Assembly: GCA_020444165.1 (NCBI GenBank)
Contig: JAHLLK010000098.1
Location: 1 to 16,494 of the forward strand
DNA: 16,494 nucleotides
Origin: Deltaproteobacteria bacterium
GTDB taxonomy: Bacteria; Desulfobacterota; Desulfarculia; Desulfarculales; Desulfarculaceae
Direction of reading: 5' to 3'
Position 1 is the stretch's first letter. Every line of letters starts with the position of its first letter. Positions 1 through 7,089 of this stretch are shown here, piece by piece. The position numbers were made by a program, and so were the translations under genes. The notes below the pieces were generated by a model. That model was not told the origin of the DNA, did no database searches, and was given only the letters and a program-made list of their open reading frames with translations.

Positions 1-17
1 CAATTTTGCCAAGCCGA

Positions 18-48
18 CATTGCATGGGGCAGGACGCCCCGTGCAATG
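18..48. repeat. Intergenic stem-loop of unknown role
   Basis: Arms 18-30 and 36-48 pair over 13 positions, with one G-T wobble, around the 5-nt loop AGGAC. No T-run follows on either strand, so it does not look like a classical terminator. It could be a REP-like palindrome or an mRNA 3' structure for a gene outside the window. Confidence 0.4.
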
Positions 49-146
49 CTCTCAAATGGGTTGTGCTTTGGCCATCTCCCATAAGGAATCCCCGCCTAAA
101 GTGGGGACTGGGCTGAGAACCACCTTGGTAAGGTTTCTCCCAAAGA

Positions 147-168
147 CGCCTGGTCAGCCGGCCAGGCG
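147..168 (-). terminator. Possible weak terminator overlapping the end of the DUF188 gene
   Basis: A 7-bp stem (CGCCTGG at 147-153 with CCAGGCG at 162-168) includes the TCA complement of the stop codon in its loop. In the minus-strand transcript it is followed by the short T-rich stretch TCTTT. The stem is short and the tract broken, so this is tentative. Confidence 0.3.
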
Positions 169-621
169 GCGGGTGAGGAAGCGGTCCAGGGCGGCGGCGA
201 AGCGTTCCTTGTCCTTGCGGGAATAGGGCGGCGGGCCGCCCACTTCCTGGCCGGTCTCCCGGAGTCCCATGAGGAAGTCGCGCATGGACAAGCGCTCGCG
301 CACGTTCTCCTCGGTGTAGGTCTCGCCGCGGGGATTGATGGCCACCGCGCCGGATTCCACCACCGCCGCGGCCAGGGGCAGGTCAGCGGTGATCACCAGG
401 TCGCCTGGGCCCACTTGCTCCACAATGTGGCGGTCGGCCGAGTCCATATCCCGGGGCACTACCACGCTGGTGATACGCGGCGAAGGCTGGCGGCCCAGCG
501 GCCGGTCAGCCACTAAAACTACCGGGATTTGCAGGCGGTCCGAGGCCCGGAACACCGTGTCTTTGACCGGGCGGGGACAGCCGTCGGCATCGATCCAAAT
601 TTTGAAGTCGGGCTCAGTCAT
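154..621 (-). CDS. YaiI/YqxD family (DUF188, UPF0178) protein
   Basis: This 155-residue protein belongs to the widespread UPF0178/DUF188 family, predicted to have a PIN/NYN-like nuclease fold but with no established biochemical role. The family signature is visible: an N-terminal IDADGCP block at residues 10-16 carrying acidic residues D11 and D13, a central ITADLPLAAAVV block, the INPRGE block, and a C-terminal YSRKDKERFAAALDRFL segment. The length matches the usual 145-160 residues. The ATG at 619-621 lies directly before the conserved region, with only a weak AAGGTG-like ribosome site upstream. The gene is transcribed alone, divergently from the RRM gene. Family assignment is confident; cellular function is unknown. 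Confidence 0.9.
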   Translation of the reverse strand: MTEPDFKIWIDADGCPRPVKDTVFRASDRLQIPVVLVADRPLGRQPSPRITSVVVPRDMDSADRHIVEQVGPGDLVITADLPLAAAVVESGAVAINPRGETYTEENVRERLSMRDFLMGLRETGQEVGGPPPYSRKDKERFAAALDRFLTRRLAG

Positions 622-720
622 GACGAGGCACCTTCGATTAAGTCAATATTTTAAGCTTGATAAGCTGCAGCTACTCCGAATTTCCGGGCCAAGGGCCTGT
701 TAAGGGTAGCAAAAAGGTGG

Positions 721-748
721 TTGACATGGGTATTTTTTTAGCTATCAT
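721..748 (+). promoter_or_regulatory. Sigma-70-type promoter of the RRM gene
   Basis: A perfect -35 box TTGACA (721-726) is separated by 16 bp from TATCAT (743-748), which matches 5 of 6 bases of the -10 consensus. The spacer contains an AT-rich run. Transcription would begin near 755, giving a leader of about 147 nt. This is one of the best consensus promoters in the window. Confidence 0.7.
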
Positions 749-850
749 GGTCGGAGAATCCGGCCGAGTAGTCGAAATTTTCCGCTAGATGCGCCCACAA
801 GCTTTGGTCAAATCTAAGCATAGAAAGTAAGGCTCGTTAGGCCGCGGAGA

Positions 851-890
851 CCCTCCTTTGGCGGGAGGGGTGATCGCATTTGCAAAGGAG
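851..890 (+). promoter_or_regulatory. RRM leader with alternative SD-sequestering and SD-free folds
   Basis: Two pairings compete for the same bases. CCCTCC (851-856) can pair with GGAGGG (864-869) as a local hairpin with a 7-nt loop. Alternatively CTCCTTTG (853-860) pairs perfectly over 8 bp with CAAAGGAG (883-890), which contains the ribosome binding site of the RRM gene. The stretch CCTCCTTT is identical to the 16S rRNA anti-SD core. The geometry suggests cis control of translation, by temperature, protein or ribosome. The pairing is seen; the regulation is inferred. Confidence 0.5.
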
Positions 891-901
891 TTCGAGAAAA
901 G

Positions 902-1171
902 ATGGTAAAGAACATTTACGTGGGCAACTTGTCGTTCAATTCCGATGACCAGGAATTGCGCAGCTGGTTTGAGCAGTATGGCACAGTGCACTCCGCCAAG
1001 GTCATTACCGACCGGGAGACCGGCCGGTCGCGCGGTTTTGGTTTCGTGGAAATGGACGACGAAGGCTCCGATGAGGCCATCCGGAACCTGAACGGCGCCG
1101 ATATGGGCGGCCGCATCCTCAAGGTCAACGAAGCCCGTCCCCGCGAGCCCCGTCCCCCCCGCCGCTGGTAA
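902..1171 (+). CDS. Single-RRM RNA-binding protein
   Basis: An 89-residue protein consisting of one RNA recognition motif followed by a short Arg/Pro-rich tail (residues 80-89). RNP2 is IYVGNL at residues 5-10 and RNP1 is RGFGFVEM at 44-51, with the aromatic residues that stack on RNA (Y6, F46, F48) intact. Small RRM proteins of this type occur in cyanobacteria and several proteobacterial lineages, where some are cold-induced; they bind RNA and are thought to act as chaperones or regulators. The ATG at 902 follows AAAGGAG (884-890) at an 11-nt spacing. The gene is monocistronic, with its own promoter, long leader and strong terminator. The leader arrangement suggests post-transcriptional control, possibly autoregulation, but that is inference. 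Confidence 0.95.
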   Translation: MVKNIYVGNLSFNSDDQELRSWFEQYGTVHSAKVITDRETGRSRGFGFVEMDDEGSDEAIRNLNGADMGGRILKVNEARPREPRPPRRW

Positions 1172-1210
1172 GTACCCGCCGGACGGCCGGCGGAAGCCAC
1201 GGAAAAACCA

Positions 1211-1242
1211 CGAACCCCGCCCCCAGGCGGGGTTCGTTTTTT
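1211..1242 (+). terminator. Strong bidirectional rho-independent terminator
   Basis: An 11-bp perfect stem (CGAACCCCGCC at 1211-1221, partner 1226-1236) with a CCCA loop is followed by six T residues (1237-1242). On the opposite strand the stem is followed by TGGTTTTTCC. It therefore serves both the RRM gene and the convergent pyrG-kdsA-kdsC operon. Confidence 0.92.
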
Positions 1243-1293
1243 ATTCTGGGCCGAAAAAACGCCTTGGCCGGTGGCCGGCTATCCTGGCGGAGC

Positions 1294-1854
1294 TCAGTCG
1301 CAGGCCTTTTCCCCCGGCGCGGGCCCGCCGTAGTAACGGTCCGTGACTTCGGCCCATTTGCCATTGGACTTCATGAGCAGTTCGCAGGCCTCGCGCACCG
1401 CTCCCTTGCCCCCGGGCTTCTTGCTCACCCAGTGAGCCTGCTGGCGCACCTCCACCACCGCGTCGGCCGGGCACAGGGCCAGCCCCACCTGGCGCATGGG
1501 CGGCAGGTCGATGACGTCATCGCCCATGAAGGCCACGGCCTCGGGCGCCAGGCCCCGGGCCGCCAGCATCTCCTCCAACACCGGCAGCTTGAAGTGGCAG
1601 TTCTCGCGCAGCTCGCTGATGGCCAGCTCCGCGGCCCGCACCTGGTTGGCCTTGGAGCCGCGGCCGGAAAGCCAGGCCACCTCGATGCCGGCCCGCATCA
1701 AGAGCTTCAGGCCGTGGCCGTCGCGGATATCGAAGGTTTTCAGCTCGTTGCCGGAGTCATCATAGGTCACCCGGCCGTCAGTGAGTACGCCGTCCACATC
1801 CAGGATCAAAAGCTTTATGGCGCGGGCCCGCTGGGCCACCGTGGGTTGATCCAT
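1294..1854 (-). CDS. kdsC: 3-deoxy-D-manno-octulosonate 8-phosphate phosphatase (KdsC)
   Basis: This 186-residue HAD-superfamily phosphatase hydrolyses Kdo-8-phosphate to Kdo in the cytoplasm, the step before CMP-Kdo formation for lipid A-core assembly. HAD motif I is LDVDGVLTDG, with nucleophile D19 and acid/base D21. Motif II is LSGRGS at 68-73, and motif IV is GDDVIDLPPM at 111-120. The size is that of stand-alone KdsC (about 170-190), with no cap domain, as usual in this tetrameric family. It is the last gene of the pyrG-kdsA-kdsC operon, starting 3 nt after the kdsA stop, with an AAGGGGA ribosome site inside the kdsA end. The bidirectional terminator lies about 57 nt downstream, so lpt genes often found next in other bacteria do not follow here. 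Confidence 0.95.
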   Translation of the reverse strand: MDQPTVAQRARAIKLLILDVDGVLTDGRVTYDDSGNELKTFDIRDGHGLKLLMRAGIEVAWLSGRGSKANQVRAAELAISELRENCHFKLPVLEEMLAARGLAPEAVAFMGDDVIDLPPMRQVGLALCPADAVVEVRQQAHWVSKKPGGKGAVREACELLMKSNGKWAEVTDRYYGGPAPGEKACD

Positions 1855-1857
1855 TAA

Positions 1858-2700
1858 TCATTCCCCTTGTTCATGGGCCTGTTGGCTGACCTGGTGGATG
1901 GCCAGGAGTTGGCGGACCAAAGGCTCCACCTGCTCCAGGGCCAGGCTGTTGGGCCCGTCGCACAGGGCCTGGTCCGGCTGGGGGTGCACCTCCAGGAACA
2001 CGCCGTGGGCCCCGGCCGCCACCGCGGCCCGGGCCAACAGCGGCACCATGCCGCGGTCGCCGCCGCTGGCGTGGCCCAGGCCGCCGGGAAGCTGCACGCT
2101 GTGGGTGGCGTCCATGATCACCGGGCAGCCGGTGGCCGCCATGACTTTGAAGCCCCGCATGTCCACCACCAGGTTGTTGTAACCAAAGCTGGAGCCCCGC
2201 TCGGTGAGCCAGACCTGGTCGTTGCCGCTGCCCAGAATCTTCTGCACCACCGGGGCCATGTCGTGGGGAGCCACGAACTGGCCCTTCTTCACGTTCACCG
2301 GCCGGCCGGTGGCCGCCGCGGCCACCAACAGGTCGGTCTGGCGGCAGAGGAAAGCCGGAATCTGCAACACGTCCAGCACCTGGGCCGCCGGGGCGGCCTG
2401 CCCGGGCTGGTGGACGTCCGAGATCACCGGCAGGCCGGTAGCGGCCTTGATGCGGGCCATGGCCTCCAGGCCCTGTTCCAGGCCCGGGCCGCGGAAGCTG
2501 TCCAGGCTGGTGCGGTTGGCCTTGTCAAAGCTGGCCTTGAACAACACCGGCAGGTCCAGGCGGGCGGCCAACTCGGCCAGGTGTTCGGCCACCCGGAGCC
2601 CCAGTTCCGGGGTCTCCAGCACGCAGGGCCCGGCGATGAGGAACAGCCGCCGGCGGCCAAAGGGCTTGCCCCCCAGGATGACCTCTTCCCGAGGTTTCAC
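1858..2700 (-). CDS. kdsA: 2-dehydro-3-deoxyphosphooctonate aldolase (Kdo-8-P synthase)
   Basis: A 280-residue TIM-barrel enzyme that condenses phosphoenolpyruvate with arabinose-5-phosphate to give Kdo-8-phosphate. Recognisable family blocks are [34 protein letters not shown]-type [32 protein letters not shown] and CDGPN. The N-terminal block reads IAGPCVLE with Cys at position 26, where the metal-independent E. coli type has Asn. With the His of DATHSV, the Glu of FLEVHP and the Asp of CDGPN, this fits the metal-dependent class. Translation starts at GTG (2698-2700), overlapping the pyrG TGA as GTGA, with no strong SD, so coupled translation is likely. KdsC follows after 3 nt. Confidence 0.96.
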   Translation of the reverse strand: MKPREEVILGGKPFGRRRLFLIAGPCVLETPELGLRVAEHLAELAARLDLPVLFKASFDKANRTSLDSFRGPGLEQGLEAMARIKAATGLPVISDVHQPGQAAPAAQVLDVLQIPAFLCRQTDLLVAAAATGRPVNVKKGQFVAPHDMAPVVQKILGSGNDQVWLTERGSSFGYNNLVVDMRGFKVMAATGCPVIMDATHSVQLPGGLGHASGGDRGMVPLLARAAVAAGAHGVFLEVHPQPDQALCDGPNSLALEQVEPLVRQLLAIHQVSQQAHEQGE

Positions 2701-4343
2701 GACTTGGCCTGCTTTTCCAGGCTGTGCCGGAGCGCCGCGCGGATGTAGTCCCGGAACAATGGATGGGGATTCATGGGCCGGGATTTGAACTCCGGGTGGA
2801 ACTGGCAGGCCAGGAACCAGGGATGGTCCTTCAGCTCCACGATCTCCACCAGCTCGCCGTCCGGGCTGGTGCCGGAGACCAGGAGCCCTTTGGCGATCAT
2901 GTCATCCCGGAACTGGTTGTTGTACTCATAGCGGTGGCGGTGGCGCTCGCTGACCTGGTCCACCCGGTAGGCCTTGTGGGCCAGGGTGCCTTCCACCAGG
3001 GTGCAGGGGTAGGCCCCCAGGCGCATGGTGCCCCCCATCTCGCTGGACTCGTCGCGGCGCTCGATCTTCTGGGAGCGGAAGTCGAACCACTCGCGCATGA
3101 GGTAGATGACCGGGTAGGGGGTGTTGGGGTCGATCTCCTCGGTGTGGGCTTCCTTCAGCCCCAGCACGTGGCGGGCAAACTCGATTACCGCCATGTGCAT
3201 GCCGTAGCAGATGCCGAAGTAGGGGATCTTGTTCTCCCGGGCCAGGCGCACGGCTTTGATCTTGCCTTCCACCCCGCGGGCTCCGAAGCCGCCCGGCACC
3301 AGGATGCCGTCCACCGGGCCCATGATCTCCACCCCCTCGCGCTCCACCTCCTCGCTGTCCACGAACTTGATGTTCACCTTGGCGTTGTTGGCCACCCCGC
3401 CGTGGCACAGGGCCTCGTTCAAGCTCTTGTACGATTCCTTGAGGTCCACGTACTTGCCCACCATGGCGATGGTGAGTTCGTGGGAGGGGTTTTTGAGCTT
3501 GTAGACCAGGTCTTCCCAGTTCTGGAGGTGGGGCGAGCGGGTCCAGATGTTGAGCTTCTTGCAGATCTGCTCGTCCAGGCCCTGCTCGTGGAACTTCAGC
3601 GGCACCTCGTAGATGTTGTCCACGTCCACCGCGGTGATGACGCTTTCGGTGTCCACGTTACAGAACAGCGCGATCTTTTCCTTGAGCCCGCGGGACAAGG
3701 GCTGCTCGGTGCGGCAGAGGAGGATGTCGGGCTGGATGCCCACCCGGCGGAGTTCGCTGACCGAGTGCTGGGTGGGCTTGGTCTTCAGTTCGCCCGCGGT
3801 TTTCACGTAGGGCACCAGGGTCAGGTGGATGTAGAGGCAGTTCTCCTTGCCCACGTCGCTACGGAACTGGCGGATGGCCTCCAGGAAGGGCAGGGACTCG
3901 ATATCGCCCACCGTGCCGCCGATCTCCACGATCACCAGGTCCTCGCCGTTGATGGCCCCCCGGATGGCGTTTTTGATCTCGTCGGTGATGTGGGGGATGA
4001 TCTGCACGGTGCCGCCCAGGTAGTCGCCCCGCCGCTCCTTCTGGATAACATTGAAATAGATGGAGCCGGTGGTGTGGTTGCAGCGCTTGCAGAGCCGGGC
4101 TTGGGTGAAGCGTTCGTAGTGGCCCAGGTCCAGGTCGGTTTCCGCCCCGTCGTCGGTGACGAAGACCTCGCCGTGCTGGAAGGGGTTCATGGTGCCGGGG
4201 TCTACGTTGACGTAGGGGTCCAGCTTTTGGATGATGACGCTGAGGCCGCGGGACTCCAAGAGCGCCCCGATGGAGGCCGAAGCCAGTCCCTTGCCCAGAG
4301 AGGAGAGCACTCCTCCGGTAACGAATATGTATTTCGGGGTCAT
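2697..4343 (-). CDS. pyrG: CTP synthase (glutamine-hydrolysing)
   Basis: This 548-residue protein makes CTP from UTP, ATP and glutamine. The N-terminal synthetase domain shows the P-loop region [10 protein letters not shown] (10-19), the [19 protein letters not shown] block (48-66) and the [10 protein letters not shown] block (140-149). The C-terminal class I glutamine amidotransferase domain has the GICYGMH nucleophile elbow with C379, and the His-Glu pair in FHPEF near the C terminus. I chose the ATG at 4341-4343 because family homology begins there and GGAGG lies 6 nt upstream; an in-frame extension to 4454 would run across the promoter. It is the first gene of pyrG-kdsA-kdsC, overlapping kdsA by 4 nt. 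CTP is also the nucleotide donor for CMP-Kdo, which explains the grouping. Confidence 0.97.
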   Translation of the reverse strand: MTPKYIFVTGGVLSSLGKGLASASIGALLESRGLSVIIQKLDPYVNVDPGTMNPFQHGEVFVTDDGAETDLDLGHYERFTQARLCKRCNHTTGSIYFNVIQKERRGDYLGGTVQIIPHITDEIKNAIRGAINGEDLVIVEIGGTVGDIESLPFLEAIRQFRSDVGKENCLYIHLTLVPYVKTAGELKTKPTQHSVSELRRVGIQPDILLCRTEQPLSRGLKEKIALFCNVDTESVITAVDVDNIYEVPLKFHEQGLDEQICKKLNIWTRSPHLQNWEDLVYKLKNPSHELTIAMVGKYVDLKESYKSLNEALCHGGVANNAKVNIKFVDSEEVEREGVEIMGPVDGILVPGGFGARGVEGKIKAVRLARENKIPYFGICYGMHMAVIEFARHVLGLKEAHTEEIDPNTPYPVIYLMREWFDFRSQKIERRDESSEMGGTMRLGAYPCTLVEGTLAHKAYRVDQVSERHRHRYEYNNQFRDDMIAKGLLVSGTSPDGELVEIVELKDHPWFLACQFHPEFKSRPMNPHPLFRDYIRAALRHSLEKQAKS

Positions 4344-4434
4344 GAACGGCCTCCCGCGGCGGTGCTGCCTGCTTGGGCTGGTGCACCGAAAGGTTGGCCT
4401 GGCGCGCGGCCGGCCAACATGAGTTTGGGTATAA

Positions 4435-4462
4435 ATTATGTTTATTTCAGACAATCTGTCAA
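4435..4462 (-). promoter_or_regulatory. Sigma-70-type promoter of the pyrG-kdsA-kdsC operon
   Basis: Read on the minus strand, a perfect TTGACA (4462-4457) is followed after 16 bp by CATAAT (4440-4435), 5 of 6 matches to the -10 consensus. Transcription would start near 4428, leaving a leader of about 85 nt. The leader contains a TTGGCC/GGCCAA dyad around a GC-rich core (about 4393-4416). Confidence 0.65.
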
Positions 4463-4887
4463 GCTACAGATATGAAGCCCCGGACGCTATCCTGCAACCT
4501 GTTTTTAAAAAGTGCACTGCCCCGCCACAATCGTTCGGCAAGGCGTATACTTGGCTTCTTCTGACCCATGGGTCAGAAAACCCCGGCCAAAAAAAACCCA
4601 CGTGACCGTCCCTGTTTTTGCTAAAGATAAGGAAGCCCGCCGCCCGGCGAACCGGGGGGCCTCCCGGCCGGGGGCGTCTCCACCGCCGGAGGGCGCGGAG
4701 TTGCCGGCAGTCCCCGGCCCGCGCGGGGCCTTTGCTTCCCTGCCCGCTTGCCCGGGGCGGCCGCCCCCGGGCATAGTAGTATTTGGCTGCCTTCGGCTGG
4801 CCAAGTGGTTCGCCACCCTGGACAGGGCCGCCCCCCGCGGGCGCCCGCCGGCGGGTTTACGCCGCCCTTGCTACCTCGGAGGTCGTT
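4463..4887. other. Intergenic region between pyrG and the CBS-ACT gene
   Basis: About 425 bases without a supportable gene. The left part is AT-rich and contains the 20-bp palindrome described separately. From about 4625 on it is very GC-rich, with a further hairpin (arms 4750-4757 and 4765-4772). Open frames here lack ribosome sites and recognisable sequence. A promoter for the CBS-ACT/larE pair should lie within it; a weak TAGTAT at 4777-4782 has no matching -35 box. Confidence 0.5.
4559..4578. promoter_or_regulatory. Perfect 20-bp palindrome, candidate operator
   Basis: TTCTGACCCATGGGTCAGAA is its own reverse complement across all 20 bases. It lies about 97 bp upstream of the pyrG -35 box and about 310 bp upstream of the CBS-ACT start. 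No T-run of terminator quality follows on the plus strand (AAAACCCC follows). On the minus strand the flank is AAGAAGCC. A dimeric regulator site is the simplest reading, but no regulator can be named. Confidence 0.45.
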
Positions 4888-5481
4888 GTGAAGGTTCGCG
4901 AGCGCATGTCCCCCAACCCGGTGATCATCGGGCCCGAAGCCACCGTGGACGAGGCCCTCAAGGTGATGAAGGAGCACGGCGTCCGGCATCTGCCCGTGAT
5001 GGAGGAAAACCGCCTGGTGGGCCTGGTCACCGACGTGGAACTCCGCACCGCCTGGTTCCCCAGCCTGTTGGAGCAGTTGGTGGTGCGGGATGTAATGCTG
5101 GCCGATCCTCCCACCATCGAAGCCGAGGACACGGTGTACCAGGCCGCGCGGCTGTTGCACCGGCACAAGCTCACCGGCCTCCTGGTCCTGGACGAGGGGC
5201 GCTTGGCCGGGATCATCACCCTGGCCGATATCCTGAAGGTGTTCGTGGAGATCTTGGGCCTGTTGGAGGAGACTTCCCGGCTGGACGTGACCTTGCCGCC
5301 GGGCGAGGGCAAGCTGCAGGAAGTGCACACGCTTCTCCGGCAGCACGGCCTGGAGGTCATCAGCCTGGCCCACATCTCCACCGGCCCCGAAGGCCGGGTC
5401 TACTCCTTCCGGCTGCCCCGGGCCGACCTGGGTCCCGTGAAGGATAGCCTGGTCAAGGCGGGGCTCAAGGTGGTGATGTGA
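4888..5481 (+). CDS. AcuB-like CBS-CBS-ACT protein
   Basis: A 197-residue cytoplasmic protein with two CBS domains (about residues 1-58 and 65-125), each with the typical pattern of a MSPNPVII/MLADPPTI start, a VxxAxxLM-like helix and an LVGLVTDVEL or LAGIITLADI strand. A C-terminal region of about 60 residues (GLEVISLAHIS...GRVYSFRL) resembles an ACT domain. This is the architecture of AcuB-type proteins. CBS pairs bind adenine nucleotides and regulate partners; no catalytic domain is present. I selected GTG at 4888 because GGAGG (4878-4882) lies 5 nt upstream and homology starts immediately; the in-frame ATG at 4783 would add 35 unlike residues. Its stop overlaps the larE start as GTGA, so the two are probably co-translated. 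The target is unknown. Confidence 0.85.
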   Translation: MKVRERMSPNPVIIGPEATVDEALKVMKEHGVRHLPVMEENRLVGLVTDVELRTAWFPSLLEQLVVRDVMLADPPTIEAEDTVYQAARLLHRHKLTGLLVLDEGRLAGIITLADILKVFVEILGLLEETSRLDVTLPPGEGKLQEVHTLLRQHGLEVISLAHISTGPEGRVYSFRLPRADLGPVKDSLVKAGLKVVM

Positions 5482-6308
5482 CCCCCGCGCCGCCGGGCGG
5501 GCCGGAGGGGCTGTCCCCGTCCCTGGCCGCGGCCTGGGCGGCGCTCCGGGACCGGCTGGCCAATCTGGATTCCCTGTTGGTGGCCTTTTCCGGCGGGGTG
5601 GACTCGGGTCTCCTGTTGGCCGCGGCGGCCCGGGTGCTGGGCCCGCGGGTGACCGCCGCCCTGTGCACCGGCCCCTTCACTCCCCCCTGGGAGGCGGCGC
5701 GGGCGCGGGGCATGGCCCGGGAGTTGGGGGTGGAGCTGCTGGAGCTGGACGCTGGCGAACTGGCCCAGCCGGCCCTGGCCGCCAACCTGGCTGACCGCTG
5801 CTATCTCTGCAAGCGTCGCCGCCTGGAACTGCTCGTCGAGGAGGCCCAGCGCCGGGGCATCGCCGCGGTGGCCGAGGGCAGCCAAGCCGACGACCGGGCC
5901 GCGGACCGGCCCGGCAGCCGGGCCGTGGCCGAGCTGGGCGTGCTCTCGCCCCTCAGGGAGGCCGGCCTGGACAAGGCCCGTGTGCGGGCCTTGAGCCAGG
6001 CCCTGGACCTGCCCACCGCCGCCGCGCCGGCCGCGGCCTGCCTGGCCACCCGCATCCCCACCGGCACTCCGCTCACCGCCGAGGCCCTGGCCCGGGTGGC
6101 CCGGGCCGAAGCCGCGGCCCGGGAGGTGCTGGGCGAGGTGCGGCTCCGGGTGCGCGACCATTTTCCCCTGGCCCGCCTGGAACTGGACCCCGAGCTGCTG
6201 GCGCTGGCCGTCTCACCCGCCCTGCGCGACCGCCTGAAGGAGGGCCTGGTGGCCGCGGGTTACCGCTGGGCCTGCCTGGACCTGGCCGGCTACCACTCGG
6301 GAGGGTGA
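5478..6308 (+). CDS. larE: LarE-like ATP-dependent sacrificial sulfur transferase
   Basis: A 276-residue PP-loop ATPase of the LarE family. In studied species LarE adenylates the dicarboxylated pyridinium mononucleotide made by LarB and donates sulfur from its own cysteine, on the way to the nickel-pincer cofactor of lactate racemase LarA and relatives. Visible motifs are the ATP pyrophosphatase loop SGGVDS (38-43), NLADRCYLCKRRR with C108 and C111, EGSQADD (133-139), and AACLATRIPTG with C188, the expected sacrificial Cys. The start is GTG at 5478, overlapping the upstream stop by 4 nt with only a weak AAGGTGG upstream. Length is normal for the family (about 270). No larA, larB or larC is in the window. 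The sequence is extremely Ala/Arg-rich, reflecting high GC. Confidence 0.88.
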   Translation: MTPAPPGGPEGLSPSLAAAWAALRDRLANLDSLLVAFSGGVDSGLLLAAAARVLGPRVTAALCTGPFTPPWEAARARGMARELGVELLELDAGELAQPALAANLADRCYLCKRRRLELLVEEAQRRGIAAVAEGSQADDRAADRPGSRAVAELGVLSPLREAGLDKARVRALSQALDLPTAAAPAAACLATRIPTGTPLTAEALARVARAEAAAREVLGEVRLRVRDHFPLARLELDPELLALAVSPALRDRLKEGLVAAGYRWACLDLAGYHSGG

Positions 6309-7089
6309 GCTTCTTCTCTGCTGGATCGTCCCCCCACCTTTTTTCTCTGTTTGCGCCTGGGCTGGGCCCCGCTCTGGTGACGCATCCCTGCGAGCAGGCG
6401 GAGGCCTGGAAGGATCTAGTCTGGAATAAGGGGGAGAGGGGCGTCTTGCGTGACGCAGCGGTTCCCTTTTGGCCGGGCTCGCGTCTGCACACCGGTCTGG
6501 CGCGCAGGGTCGCCGCCCAATGGCGGGCTCGCGGCGCCGCGAAGGGCTGGAGGCCGTTTGGTTGGGAATGTGGGGGGGGAGGTAGTTGCGGGAGGTCGTT
6601 CTTCGTTTCTGGCGTTTCCCCCCTGGCCCGGCCCTGCGCTGGGCAAGGCCTTCAGACCTCCCACCGGCGAAGCGGCCCAACCCCCCGGTTAGCGCCGCTT
6701 AATATCCCCAGATAACCCGCTGACCCTTCGCCCCAGGATTCCTGAATTTCTTTCCACCAGTCTGGCGCCAGCCAACGCCAATGTGGCGGCCCGACTCCCC
6801 TGGCCCGGGCCGGCGCAATACCCTCTGACCCTCTGCTGGCGCGCCGGCTCATCCCCCCCGGGACGACATCGCACCTACCGCCCAACCCACCGTTGGCGTA
6901 CCGGGCTAACTCGCCAGGATACCAGAGCGTTTGCGGCAACATTATCGCGCCACCGAGCGGGCCAAAGGCGCGAGCCACAGGCGAGCTCCCGGCGGAAGAT
7001 CGCCGGGATTCACTCCCGGCGATTTTCAAGAACAAAGGCCAAGGATGGCTTTGGGTGACCTGGCTTGATCAGGCTTTTTGCGCTCTACC
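6309..7089. other. Non-coding stretch of about 780 bp, content unrecognised
   Basis: The region lies between the 3' ends of larE and the patatin gene. Open frames of 120-140 codons occur on both strands but show no ribosome sites, domains or plausible residue patterns; they look like products of high GC. I see the stem-loop at 6999-7023, a short dyad TGCGTGACGCA near 6444-6454, and a G-run/C-run pair (6571-6577 and 6617-6622). No tRNA, rRNA or obvious terminator directly after larE is visible. It may hold decayed sequence, repeats or an RNA I cannot identify. Confidence 0.5.
6999..7026. repeat. Stem-loop between larE and the patatin gene
   Basis: ATCGCCGGGA (6999-7008) pairs perfectly over 10 bp with TCCCGGCGAT (7014-7023) around TTCAC. 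On the plus strand it runs into TTT then C, a short tract that might allow weak termination. On the minus strand it lies about 67 nt beyond the patatin stop and is followed by CTTCCG, so it is not a canonical terminator for that gene. Confidence 0.4.

Larger units (their letters stand above)
622..901. other. Divergent intergenic region between DUF188 and RRM genes
   Basis: These 280 bases hold no gene I can support. The right half contains the RRM promoter and structured leader, described separately. The left half (622-720) is AT-rich around 637-665, with TAAGCT twice (651-665 area), and presumably carries the minus-strand promoter for the DUF188 gene. I could not identify convincing -35/-10 boxes for that direction. 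Confidence 0.5.

Noticed and set aside
870..908. A 12-codon frame (GTG start, TAA stop) overlapping the RRM start codon, a possible leader peptide
   Set aside because: The only SD-like sequence (GGAGG, 864-868) is 1 nt from the GTG, too close for initiation, and nothing else supports translation. It may be worth a glance when the leader is studied.
2724..4475. 583-codon open frame antisense to pyrG
   Set aside because: It has no recognisable domain, and its composition is what a high-GC gene produces on its complementary strand; pyrG on the other strand is unmistakable.
4505..4887. N-terminal extension of the CBS-ACT protein or a separate gene upstream of it
   Set aside because: The in-frame ATG at 4783 adds 35 residues unlike any CBS protein and lacks an SD, whereas GTG 4888 has a well-placed GGAGG.
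6571..6622. Possible third, degenerate copy of the GGGGG-AAACC hairpin
   Set aside because: Only a G-run and a C-run about 40 nt apart match; the inner stem and the tail are absent.
6652..7035. 127-codon minus-strand open frame in the larE-patatin gap
   Set aside because: It has no ribosome site and no family resemblance, and overlapping frames on the other strand are equally long.
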